A DNA stretch of 8,333 nucleotides from Conexibacter sp. (GCA_025964295.1 JAOPZD010000404.1:1-8333), one strand, 5' to 3'. Counted from the stretch's first letter, positions 1 through 6,014 are shown. A program made the numbers and translations. The notes: a model not told the origin generated them from the letters alone.

Positions 1-473
1 CGCGCGCGCCGGCCGCGGCGGCGGCGATCGACCGGCGCGACCGGCACCGGATCGTGCGCGCGCTGGAGCTGGAGGCGCGGGGGCCGGGCGAGGCACCCGC
101 CTCCGCCGGGGCGCCGCGGCCGAGCCAGCTCTGGACCGCCGACACCCGCCGTCCCACGCGGCTCGTCGCCCTCACGATGGACCGCGAGCTCCTGAAGGCG
201 CGGATCGACGCGCGCGTCGACGCGATGGTCGCCGCCGGTGCCGTCGCGGAGGTCCGCGCCGCCGACGCGGCCGGCGCGTCGGCCACCGCCCGCAAGGCGC
301 TGGGGTTCGCGGAGCTCCTCGCCGGCGACGTCGACGCCATGAAGCTCCGCACGCGCCAGTACGCGCGCCGGCAGCTCACCTGGCTGCGCAAGCTCCCCGG
401 CGACGCCGTCGAGCGCGTCGACCTCACCGGCCGCGACGCCGGCGACGTCGCGCGCGAGCTGGTCGGCGGCTAG
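1..473 (+). CDS. miaA: tRNA dimethylallyltransferase, C-terminal part (5' end outside window)
   Basis: MiaA transfers a dimethylallyl group to N6 of adenosine 37 in tRNAs that read codons starting with U. The reading frame is open from base 3, so the N-terminal P-loop half lies outside the window. The visible part begins with IDRRDRHRIVRALE (27-68), which matches the family block around PxDxxRxxRALE. The second signature is KLRTRQYARRQLTWLRKLP (342-398), matching the family's TRxYAKRQxTWxR near the C-terminus. KALGFAEL (about 294-317) corresponds to the usual xALGYxE. The frame stops at TAG 471-473 and is followed at once by a second TAG. A GTG at 54 is internal and not the start. dapF follows after 15 bp on the same strand, the usual actinobacterial neighbour. 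The identification is secure; the missing half was not seen. Confidence 0.95.
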   Translation, partial: RAPAAAAAIDRRDRHRIVRALELEARGPGEAPASAGAPRPSQLWTADTRRPTRLVALTMDRELLKARIDARVDAMVAAGAVAEVRAADAAGASATARKALGFAELLAGDVDAMKLRTRQYARRQLTWLRKLPGDAVERVDLTGRDAGDVARELVGG

Positions 474-479
474 TAGGGT
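474..479 (+). promoter_or_regulatory. Possible -10 hexamer for a leaderless dapF transcript
   Basis: TAGGGT ends 9 bp before the dapF ATG, and there is no Shine-Dalgarno in the 15-bp gap. The spacing fits transcription starting at or next to the start codon, as is common in high-GC actinobacteria. The TAG is also a second stop codon behind miaA, and no clear -35 is visible, so the match could be chance. Confidence 0.35.
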
Positions 480-488
480 CGCCCGCCG

Positions 489-1346
489 ATGCGCTTCGAG
501 AAGTGGCAGGCCCTGGGCAACGACTACATCATCGTCGAGCGCGACGCGCTGCCGTTCGCGCTGACCGCCGCCCGCGTCCGGCGCCTGTGCGACCACCACC
601 TCGGCATCGGCGGCGACGGCGTCCTGGAGCTCTCACCGCCCGACGCGCCCGGCTTCGTCGCCCGCCTGCGCATCTTCAACCCCGACGGCTCCGAGGCCGA
701 GCTGTCGGGCAACGGCGCGCGCGAGGCCGTGCTGTACCTGCGCGCCGCCGGCTGGACCGACCAGACGCAGTTCTCGATCCAGACCGCCGCCGGCGAGATC
801 CGGCCCACGATCCACGACGACCGCACCTGCACGCTGGACATGGGCCGCGCGCGCCTGGTCTCCGACGACTACCCCGGCGGCGCCGAGGATGGGCTCGGTG
901 AGATCACCACCCTGCCCAGCGGCACGACGTGGCGATTCCAGCACGTGAACGTCGGCAACCCGCAGTGCGCGATCCTCGTCGAGGACGAGACCGTGCTCGA
1001 GGCTCTGATGCTCCCGAAGATCGGCCCGGGCATCGAAACCCACCCGGCCTTCCCCAACCGCACCAACGTGTCGTTCTACCGCCCGCTCGCGCCCGACCGC
1101 ATCCGCGCCCGGATCTTCGAGCGCGGCGTGGGGGAGACCAGCGCGTCGGGCACCGGCGCCTCGGGCGCCGCGATCGCCCACGTCCTGCGTGGCGGCGACA
1201 GCCCCGTCGTCGTCGAGCTCGACGGCGGCGAGCTGACCGTCGACGTCGACGAGAGCCTGCTGTTCACGCTCACCGGCTGGGCCGTCCCGGTCTACGCCGG
1301 CGAGGCCGGCGCCGCGCTGCTCGCCGACCTCGCGGCGCTCGCCTAG
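489..1346 (+). CDS. dapF: Diaminopimelate epimerase-family protein lacking both catalytic cysteines
   Basis: DapF interconverts LL- and meso-diaminopimelate, the last step before peptidoglycan use and before lysine. The 285-residue length is normal. Family motifs run in order: ALGNDY with Asn11, HLGIGGDG (38-45), FNPDGSEAELSGNGAR with Asn64 and Asn75 (63-78), VGNPQ with Asn157, RTNVSF with Asn193, and FERGVGET with Glu211-Arg212 (210-217). The two residues that should be cysteines are changed. GNGARC reads GNGARE, giving Glu79 (codon 723-725). The ACGTG loop reads ASGTG, giving Ser220 (codon 1146-1148). The remaining cysteines (34, 114, 160) are not at catalytic positions. The fold and substrate pocket therefore look kept, while the two-cysteine acid/base pair is gone. 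It could be an epimerase with different chemistry, an enzyme with another substrate, or an inactive relative. dapD follows after 24 bp. ATG 489 gives the expected N-terminus MRFEKWQALGND. The family is certain; epimerase activity is not. Confidence 0.9.
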   Translation: MRFEKWQALGNDYIIVERDALPFALTAARVRRLCDHHLGIGGDGVLELSPPDAPGFVARLRIFNPDGSEAELSGNGAREAVLYLRAAGWTDQTQFSIQTAAGEIRPTIHDDRTCTLDMGRARLVSDDYPGGAEDGLGEITTLPSGTTWRFQHVNVGNPQCAILVEDETVLEALMLPKIGPGIETHPAFPNRTNVSFYRPLAPDRIRARIFERGVGETSASGTGASGAAIAHVLRGGDSPVVVELDGGELTVDVDESLLFTLTGWAVPVYAGEAGAALLADLAALA

Positions 1347-1356
1347 CGGCCTCGCC

Positions 1357-1362
1357 TATCGT
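1357..1362 (+). promoter_or_regulatory. Possible -10 hexamer for a leaderless dapD transcript
   Basis: TATCGT lies 8 bp before the dapD ATG in a 24-bp gap with no Shine-Dalgarno. This arrangement resembles those before dapF and dapE. No -35 is recognisable, and co-transcription from dapF is also likely. Confidence 0.35.
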
Positions 1363-1370
1363 CTCGGGCG

Positions 1371-2375
1371 ATGACCGAGACGCAGCGCATCACCGGCCCC
1401 GCCTGGGCCGTCGGCCTGGCCACGACGACCGTCGCCGGCGGCAAGGTCCTCGACACGCTCTACGTCGAGCCCCACCTCGGCCTGGACGGCGCGCCCGCGG
1501 GCGCGACGAAAGGCACGCGCCCGCTGAAGGTCGCCGAGGCGACCGACCTCGGCGGCGGCGCCTTCGCCGGCGCCACCGGCCCCGACGAGCTGCGCGGCGT
1601 CACCGTCGTCGCGGTCCTCACGGTCATCGACGACCTCGCCGCGCCGCCCGCCGACACGCACGACGCCTACCTGCGCCTGCACCTGCTCAGCCACCGCCTT
1701 GTCACGCCCAACGCCATCAACTTGGATGGCGTCTTCGGCGTGCTGCCCAACGTCGCCTGGACCAACCGCGGGCCCGTCGACCCCGCCGACCTGCCGACCG
1801 TCCGCCTGCGCGCCCGCGCGCTGGACCGCCCGCTCAGCGTCACCTCCGTCGACAAGTTCCCGCAGATGACCGACTACGTGACGCCCTCCGGCGTCCGCGT
1901 CGCCGACGCCCGCCGCGTCCGCCTCGGCGCGCACCTCGCCGAGGGCACGACCGTCATGCACGAGGGCTTCGTCAACTTCAACGCCGGCACGCTGGGCACC
2001 TCGATGGTCGAGGGCCGCATCAGCCAGGGCGTCGTCGTCGGCGACGGCAGCGACGTCGGCGGCGGGGCCTCGATCATGGGCACGCTGTCGGGCGGCGGCA
2101 AGGACGTGATCTCGGTCGGGACCGGCTCGCTGATCGGCGCCAACGCGGGCCTCGGGATCTCGCTCGGCGACGCGTGCATCGTCGAGGCCGGGCTCTACCT
2201 CACCGCGGGCACGCGCGTCACGACGCCGGAGGGCGAGGTCGTCAAGGCCCGCGACCTGTCGGGCCAGAGCAACCTGCTCTTCCGCCGCAACTCGACGACG
2301 GGCGCCGTGGAGGTCCTGCCACGCGCCGGCGCGTCGTGGAGCGGCCTGAACGCCGCGCTGCACAGCAACGCGTAG
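1371..2375 (+). CDS. dapD: 2,3,4,5-tetrahydropyridine-2,6-dicarboxylate N-succinyltransferase
   Basis: DapD transfers succinyl from succinyl-CoA to tetrahydrodipicolinate, committing it to the succinylase branch of the diaminopimelate/lysine pathway in the cytoplasm. The 334-residue protein is of the actinobacterial type, slightly longer than the mycobacterial enzyme (about 317). An N-terminal domain (about 1-165) is followed by a left-handed beta-helix of hexapeptide repeats (about 170-285). This holds the hallmark [19 protein letters not shown] (197-215), [20 protein letters not shown] (224-243) and [12 protein letters not shown] (256-267). Glu198 in the MHEGF motif aligns with the proposed catalytic glutamate of the mycobacterial enzyme. 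The protein is expected to act as a trimer, as the family does. ATG 1371 is the chosen start, with a TATCGT hexamer and no Shine-Dalgarno upstream. It is the last gene of the miaA-dapF-dapD run and ends 11 bp before a strong hairpin. Confidence 0.96.
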   Translation: MTETQRITGPAWAVGLATTTVAGGKVLDTLYVEPHLGLDGAPAGATKGTRPLKVAEATDLGGGAFAGATGPDELRGVTVVAVLTVIDDLAAPPADTHDAYLRLHLLSHRLVTPNAINLDGVFGVLPNVAWTNRGPVDPADLPTVRLRARALDRPLSVTSVDKFPQMTDYVTPSGVRVADARRVRLGAHLAEGTTVMHEGFVNFNAGTLGTSMVEGRISQGVVVGDGSDVGGGASIMGTLSGGGKDVISVGTGSLIGANAGLGISLGDACIVEAGLYLTAGTRVTTPEGEVVKARDLSGQSNLLFRRNSTTGAVEVLPRAGASWSGLNAALHSNA

Positions 2376-2386
2376 CGGCCACCTCG

Positions 2387-2439
2387 CCATCGAGGGACGA
2401 CTGAACCGCGATATGCGCGGTTCAGTCGTCCCTCGATGG
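2387..2439. terminator. Perfect 24-bp inverted repeat, probable bidirectional terminator
   Basis: The arms 2387-2410 and 2416-2439 are exact reverse complements and are separated by the 5-base loop ATATG. The left arm begins CCATCGAGGG and ends CTGAACCGCG. The element fills the 78-bp gap between the convergent genes dapD (stop at 2375) and dapC (stop at 2454), 11 and 14 bp from their stops. Its position suggests it ends transcription from both sides. There is no T-run after either arm, so it is not a textbook intrinsic terminator. The stem is unusually long and perfect, so a mobile palindromic repeat or a block to convergent transcription is also possible. Confidence 0.7.
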
Positions 2440-2453
2440 GTCCGGGCGGGCCC

Positions 2454-3587
2454 TCAGGGCGCCAGGCGCCGCGCCGCGGCGGCGCACGCCTCTGGCGTCG
2501 GCACGAGCGCGAAGCGCACGTGGCCCGCGCCGCCGGCGCCGAAGAACGACCCCGGCGCGCAGACGACGCCGCGTTCGAGCAGGCGGACCGCGCAGGCCTC
2601 GTCGTCCTCGCCGTCGGGTGTCGCCAGCCAGAGGAAGAAGGTCGCCGGGCCGCCCGCGTCGGAGAACCCCGCCGCCTGCAGCGCCGGCCACAGCAGGTCG
2701 CGCTTCGCGCGGTAGCGCGCCCGGACCTCCTCGACGTGGCGCTCGTCGTCCCACGCCGCGATCGACGCGAGCTGGACGAACTCCTGCGGCGCGACGCCGA
2801 CGTTGGGCCGGTACCGCTTCAGCGCCGCGATCAGGCGCGGGTCGCCGGCCACGAACCCCGAGCGGTAGCCGGGCATCGACGAGCGCTTGGACAGCGTGTT
2901 CAACACGAGGACGTTGGCTCGGTCGGCCAGCTGCAGCGCGCTGACCGGCGCGTCGCCCGCCAGCCAGATCTCGCTGTAGGCCTCGTCGCAGGCCAGCACG
3001 AAGTCGTGCTCGCGCGCCAGCGCGGCGGCGCGCTCGAGGAGCGCCAGTGGCGCGACGGCGCCCGTCGGGTTGTTGGGGAAGTTGAACCACAGCAGGCCGA
3101 GGCGCTCCAGCGTCGCGCGATCCAGCGCGTCGAGGTCGGGGAGGAAGCCGCGCGCCGGGTCCAGCGGCAGCTCGACGACCTCGCGCCCGGCGAACAGCGC
3201 GCCGCGCGCGCCCACCGGGTAGCCCGGCGTGGTCACCGCCACGGCCGCGCCGCCCACGACCTCGGCCATGTGGAACACGGCCTCCTTGGATCCCAGCGTC
3301 GGGACGATCTCGGTGTCCGGATCCAGCGCCACGCCGCCGAACCGGCGCGCGACCCAGCCGGCGATCGCCTCCCGCAGCGCGGGCAGGCCGTCGGCCTTCG
3401 GGTAGGTCGAGACCGGCGCGATCGCCGCGGCCATGGCGGCGCGGATGAACGCGGGGGTCTCCTCGCGCGGCTCGCCGATCCCGAAGTCGATCAGCTCGAT
3501 CCCGCGCGCGAGCGCCGCGCGCTTGGCCTCGTCGAGCCGCACGAACGGGTAGGTGCCCAGGTTCTCCAGGACCGGGTTCAGGCGCAC
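2454..3587 (-). CDS. dapC: N-succinyl-L,L-diaminopimelate aminotransferase
   Basis: This is a PLP-dependent class I/II aminotransferase of 377 residues. It is expected to convert N-succinyl-2-amino-6-ketopimelate plus glutamate to N-succinyl-LL-diaminopimelate, the step after DapD. Visible features in order are FGIGEPREETP (35-45), YPKADGLPALREAIAGW (62-78), GSKEAVF (99-105), NFPNNPTG (169-176), CDEAYSEIW (200-208), and TLSKRSSMPGYRSGF (231-245) with the PLP-binding lysine at Lys234. Arg358 in HVRFAL probably binds the substrate carboxylate. The SKRSxxPGxRSGF form is typical of the DapC group. The GTG start at 3585-3587 is supported by GAGGTT five bases upstream and by a 10-bp overlap with the end of dapE. 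Sequence alone cannot exclude another substrate, but the position between dapE and dapD makes DapC by far the best call. Translation is probably coupled to dapE. Confidence 0.9.
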   Translation of the reverse strand: MRLNPVLENLGTYPFVRLDEAKRAALARGIELIDFGIGEPREETPAFIRAAMAAAIAPVSTYPKADGLPALREAIAGWVARRFGGVALDPDTEIVPTLGSKEAVFHMAEVVGGAAVAVTTPGYPVGARGALFAGREVVELPLDPARGFLPDLDALDRATLERLGLLWFNFPNNPTGAVAPLALLERAAALAREHDFVLACDEAYSEIWLAGDAPVSALQLADRANVLVLNTLSKRSSMPGYRSGFVAGDPRLIAALKRYRPNVGVAPQEFVQLASIAAWDDERHVEEVRARYRAKRDLLWPALQAAGFSDAGGPATFFLWLATPDGEDDEACAVRLLERGVVCAPGSFFGAGGAGHVRFALVPTPEACAAAARRLAP

Positions 3588-4645
3588 AGGAACCTCACGA
3601 GCGTCTTATAGGACTTGACCAGCGCGGCGACCTCGACCTGCTCGTCGCGGCGATGCGCGAAGCGCGGCGCGCCCGGCCCGAAGTTGACGGCGTCGACGCC
3701 CGCGGCGGAGAACTCCGCCACCGGCGTCCACGCCTGCTTGGGCTCGGTCGCCAGCCCGCCGGCCTCGATCAGCCGGGACACAAGGACATTGCCTCGGTCC
3801 GGGACCGCGCCCGACGGCGCGTTGCCGTCGATCCGCAGCTCGCCGTAGGGCTCGCACAGCGCGCGCAGCTTGGCCTCGGCGCCGGCCGCGCTCGTCCCGG
3901 GCGCGTAGCGCATGTTGAGCTCCACGACGCAGGTGTCGGGCACGACGTTGCGGGCCACGCCGCCGTGGACGGTCACCGCCGAGACGACCTCGCGGAACGT
4001 CAGCCCCGCGAACTCGTGGTCGACCGGCTCCAGCTCGGCCAGCGCGGCGATCCCGCGGCCGGCGCGGTGGATCGCGTTGTCGGCCAGCCAGGGCCGGGCG
4101 CTGTGGCCGGCGACGCCGCGAAACGTCCACGTCGCGTTGATGTTCCCGACGCAGCCGGCGTGCAGCTGGTTGTCGGTCGGCTCCATGACGATCACGAGGT
4201 CCGCCTCGCGCAGGCCGGGCTCGCGCTCCAGCAGTGGCGTCAGCGCGCTGTCGCCGAACGGCAGCTCCTCGCGGCCGAAGAAGACGAAGCCGACGTCGAC
4301 GGTCGCCGCGGGCGGCGGCGTCAGGGCCAGCTCGACCATGACGCCCAGCGCCGCCTTCATGTCGGCCGCGCCGAGGCCGTGGACGACGCCGTCCTGGAGC
4401 CGTCCCGGGAAGTTGCCCTGCGCCGGGACCGTGTCGAGGTGCCCGGCGAGCAGGACGAGCGGGCGGTCGCCCCGCCGCGCGGTAACGCCGGCCAGGACGC
4501 ACGTGTCGCCGGCGTCGCGGGCGCGGTCGCCGAGGACGTCGAGCACGTGCGCGCCCAGCGCCGCCTCCGACCGCGACTCCGACGGCACGTCGACGATCTC
4601 CAGCACGCGCGCGCCGAGGCGATCGGCGAGGTCGGCAGACGACAT
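3578..4645 (-). CDS. dapE: Succinyl-diaminopimelate desuccinylase (M20 family)
   Basis: DapE hydrolyses N-succinyl-LL-diaminopimelate to succinate and LL-diaminopimelate with a two-metal (zinc) centre. The product from ATG 4645 is 355 residues, a normal size. Metal and catalytic residues are in place: GHLDTVP with His69 and Asp71, GAADMK with bridging Asp95, the catalytic pair Glu126-Glu127 in GREELP, Glu155 in MEPTD, and His331 in FAHRRDEQV. GVAGHSARPW (about 177-186) belongs to the lid/dimerisation domain. The frame runs up to a start at 4678, but MSSADLADRLGARVLEIVDV looks like the true N-terminus, and TAGCGT lies 8 bp before this ATG. The 3' end overlaps dapC by 10 bp. With DapD and DapC next door, the desuccinylase assignment is firm; other M20 deacylases look similar only in isolation. 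Confidence 0.93.
   Translation of the reverse strand: MSSADLADRLGARVLEIVDVPSESRSEAALGAHVLDVLGDRARDAGDTCVLAGVTARRGDRPLVLLAGHLDTVPAQGNFPGRLQDGVVHGLGAADMKAALGVMVELALTPPPAATVDVGFVFFGREELPFGDSALTPLLEREPGLREADLVIVMEPTDNQLHAGCVGNINATWTFRGVAGHSARPWLADNAIHRAGRGIAALAELEPVDHEFAGLTFREVVSAVTVHGGVARNVVPDTCVVELNMRYAPGTSAAGAEAKLRALCEPYGELRIDGNAPSGAVPDRGNVLVSRLIEAGGLATEPKQAWTPVAEFSAAGVDAVNFGPGAPRFAHRRDEQVEVAALVKSYKTLVRFLCA
3591..3596 (-). promoter_or_regulatory. Shine-Dalgarno that fixes the dapC GTG start
   Basis: On the - strand GAGGTT lies five bases before the GTG at 3587, inside the last codons of dapE. It is one of the few clear Shine-Dalgarno sequences in the window. It suits translation of dapC as a downstream cistron of the dapE transcript. 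Confidence 0.6.
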
Positions 4646-4653
4646 GGGGCGCC

Positions 4654-4659
4654 ACGCTA
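4654..4659 (-). promoter_or_regulatory. Possible -10 hexamer for a leaderless dapE-dapC transcript
   Basis: On the - strand TAGCGT lies 8 bp before the dapE ATG at 4645, with no Shine-Dalgarno between them. The geometry is the same as before dapD. It would drive dapE-dapC divergently from the DUF429 gene. No convincing -35 is visible. Confidence 0.4.
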
Positions 4660-4684
4660 CCGCCCGGCTACGCTGCACGGCGGT

Positions 4685-4709
4685 GCGCTATTGCGGCCCG
4701 CTATAGCGC
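4685..4709. promoter_or_regulatory. 25-bp near-perfect palindrome, copy 1 (candidate operator)
   Basis: GCGCTAT, T, GCGG, central C4697, CCGC, T, ATAGCGC: twelve-base arms that match at 11 of 12 positions, with a T/T mismatch at 4692/4702. Such symmetry suits binding by a dimeric protein. It also contains TATAGC, which could serve as a -10. The alternative is a dispersed palindromic repeat element. Confidence 0.5.
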
Positions 4710-4738
4710 GCGCCCCCGTGGAGTGCCAGCGACGACGT

Positions 4739-4763
4739 GCGCTATTGCGGCCCGCTATAGCGC
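4739..4763. promoter_or_regulatory. 25-bp near-perfect palindrome, copy 2 (candidate operator)
   Basis: This is an exact second copy of the palindrome at 4685-4709, one 54-bp period downstream, centred at 4751. Its left half (GCGCTATTGCGGC) occurs a third time at 4793-4805, inside codons 1-5 of the DUF429 gene, where the right half is absent. The only difference between the two repeat units falls one base outside the palindrome. Confidence 0.5.
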
Positions 4764-4790
4764 CCGCCCCCGTGGAGTGCCAGCGACGAC

Positions 4791-5618
4791 GTGCGCTATT
4801 GCGGCATTGACATCAGCGCCAAGCCCGGCGGCCAGCAGCTCGTCACCCTCCACGAGCGGCGCGGTCCCGCAGGCCCGGAGCTCGTCGCGACGTTCTACGA
4901 GCCGGGCAGCACCGGCGACGTCGCCCAGACGATCCTCGGCTTCGGCGGCGAGGCGGTCGTGGCGATCGACGCGCCCTCGGGCCCGCGGCTCGACCTCCTG
5001 GCCGCCGGCATGCCGCTGCGCGCGACCCTGCAGCTGCCCGCCGGGCGCTACGAGCGCATGCGGGTCTGCGACGCGCTGCTCTACCGCCGGCGCCTGCCGC
5101 TCTACCCGGTCCCGGCCGCCGATCAGGCCCTCACGCGCTGGCAGGGCTGGATGCAGGAGGGCTTCGCGCTGTTCGCCGAGCTCGGAGCGCTCGAGCTGTT
5201 CCGTCCCGACGCCTCGTTCGGCAGCGCCGTGGAGGGCGCCGTCGGCGACGGCGCCCTGCGTCTGGGCCGCGTCGCCGAGACCTACCCCGACGCGGTGTTC
5301 TGCTCGCTGCTCGGCCACCGCCCGCCGCCCAAGCGCACGCCGTCGGGCCTGCAGCAGCGGATCGCCGCGCTGAAGCTCCGCGGCGTCGTCGACGACGACG
5401 GCGGCCTCTGGCAGCGCACGCTCGACGAGCTCGACGCGTGCGCCGCCGCCTACACGGCCTACACGCTCGCGACCGGCCGCGGGGGGTGGGTGGGGGACCC
5501 GCGCGAGGGCGTGATCGTCCTGCCGGTCGCGCGCCTGGCCGACCGCTACGACCGCCTGCCCGCGCCGCGGCGGGCCCAGCTGATCAGCGCTTCTCGACGA
5601 CCACCGTCGTCGACTTGA
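4791..5618 (+). CDS. DUF429 family protein (predicted RNase H-fold nuclease)
   Basis: This is a 275-residue soluble protein of the DUF429 family, which has a predicted RNase H-like fold and nuclease-like acidic residues but no settled role. Visible conserved pieces are GIDISAKP with Asp7, VVAIDAPSGP with Asp60 (57-65), RVCDALLYRRRLPLYPVP (91-108), ETYPDAVF with Glu163 (163-170), KRTPSGLQQRIAAL (181-194), ELDACAAAYTAY with Asp215 (213-224), and VGDPREGVIVLP (234-245). Asp7, Asp60, Glu163 and Asp215 are candidate metal ligands, by inference. GTG 4791 is chosen because MRYCGID is the expected beta-strand start of the fold; no good Shine-Dalgarno is close (GGAG is 13 bp away). Two 54-bp repeats precede it. 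The last 11 codons overlap the convergent molbindin gene. The biological role cannot be told from the sequence. Confidence 0.85.
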   Translation: MRYCGIDISAKPGGQQLVTLHERRGPAGPELVATFYEPGSTGDVAQTILGFGGEAVVAIDAPSGPRLDLLAAGMPLRATLQLPAGRYERMRVCDALLYRRRLPLYPVPAADQALTRWQGWMQEGFALFAELGALELFRPDASFGSAVEGAVGDGALRLGRVAETYPDAVFCSLLGHRPPPKRTPSGLQQRIAALKLRGVVDDDGGLWQRTLDELDACAAAYTAYTLATGRGGWVGDPREGVIVLPVARLADRYDRLPAPRRAQLISASRRPPSST

Positions 5619-5988
5619 TCAGCGCGACGGCCTGGTCGCCGGGCTTGATCCCGAGGTCGTCGGCCGCCTCGCGTGACATCAGCGACACGATCCGGTAGGG
5701 GCCGCAGGCCATGTCGATCTGGGCCATGACGCCGTCGCGGCGCACGCCGAGGACGATGCCCTGCAGGCGGTTGCGCGCGCTGGAGCGCCCTTCGCGGGCG
5801 CGCTCGCGCAGCAGCGCGGCGAGCTCGTCGGCGCGCAGGTAGCGCTGCTGGCCGCGGCGCTCGAAGACGATCCGCCCGTCGCGCTCCCAGCGGCGCAGCG
5901 TGTCGACGCTGACCCCCAAGGCCGCCGCTGCGGCGCCGATGCGGATCCAGTCCTCTGGGCGTCCGGTCACTCCGGTCACATCCGTCAT
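5584..5988 (-). CDS. MerR-type HTH / molbindin (TOBE) one-component regulator
   Basis: This 134-residue cytoplasmic protein joins two small domains. Residues about 14-60 form a MerR-like winged helix-turn-helix (IGAAAAALGVSVDTLRRWER, then RRGQQRYLRADEL). Residues about 70-134 are a Mop/TOBE domain (SARNRLQGIV, DGVMAQIDMACGPYRIVSLM, DDLGIKPGDQAVALIKSTTV). Mop domains bind molybdate or tungstate oxyanions, so it is probably an oxyanion-responsive DNA-binding regulator or a molybdate-storage-like protein. No molybdate transporter or molybdenum-enzyme gene is visible nearby, so its targets are unknown. ATG 5988 is preferred over GTG 6000 because AGGAGG (6000-6005) overlaps the GTG but is 11 bp before the ATG. 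Its 3' end overlaps the convergent DUF429 gene by 35 bp. Confidence 0.85.
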   Translation of the reverse strand: MTDVTGVTGRPEDWIRIGAAAAALGVSVDTLRRWERDGRIVFERRGQQRYLRADELAALLRERAREGRSSARNRLQGIVLGVRRDGVMAQIDMACGPYRIVSLMSREAADDLGIKPGDQAVALIKSTTVVVEKR

Positions 5989-5999
5989 CGGGGGCACCA

Positions 6000-6005
6000 C
6001 CTCCT
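6000..6005 (-). promoter_or_regulatory. Shine-Dalgarno AGGAGG of the molbindin regulator
   Basis: On the - strand AGGAGG ends 11 bp before ATG 5988 and overlaps the alternative GTG at 5998-6000. This argues for the downstream start. Confidence 0.55.
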
Positions 6006-6014
6006 AGGCACCGG

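Larger units (their letters stand above)
4683..4790 (+). repeat. Two 54-bp tandem repeats carrying copies of the DUF429 start
   Basis: Units 4683-4736 and 4737-4790 are identical except at one base (G4710 versus C4764). A third, partial copy of the first 15 bp (4791-4805) is the actual start of the DUF429 gene. Each full unit begins GTGCGCTATTGCGGC, encoding MRYCG as the gene does, then reads CCG CTA TAG, so it forms a 7-codon mini-frame closed by a stop. The 54-bp period keeps the copies in the gene's frame. The repeats occupy most of the gap between the divergent dapE and DUF429 genes, so they should include promoter or operator sequence for at least one of them. Confidence 0.9.

Noticed and set aside
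929..2404. Long + strand open frame of about 490 codons, rich in Arg, Pro and Ala
   Set aside because: It runs out of frame through dapF and dapD, both of which have full family motifs. Low-complexity Arg/Pro/Ala composition is typical of shadow frames in GC-rich DNA.
4683..4805. Possible CRISPR array or clustered repeats
   Set aside because: The units are directly adjacent 54-bp tandem copies with no unique spacers, only two full copies, and no cas genes nearby.
2436..4810. Long + strand open frames opposite dapC and dapE (2436-3611 and 3653-4810)
   Set aside because: They are antisense to well-supported enzymes, have no recognisable domain and show biased shadow-frame composition. The repeated peptide near 4683-4790 only reflects the 54-bp DNA repeat.
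4723..5373. + strand open frame of 216 codons overlapping DUF429 in another frame
   Set aside because: Ser/Arg/Pro-rich shadow; the DUF429 frame holds recognisable family motifs over the same DNA.
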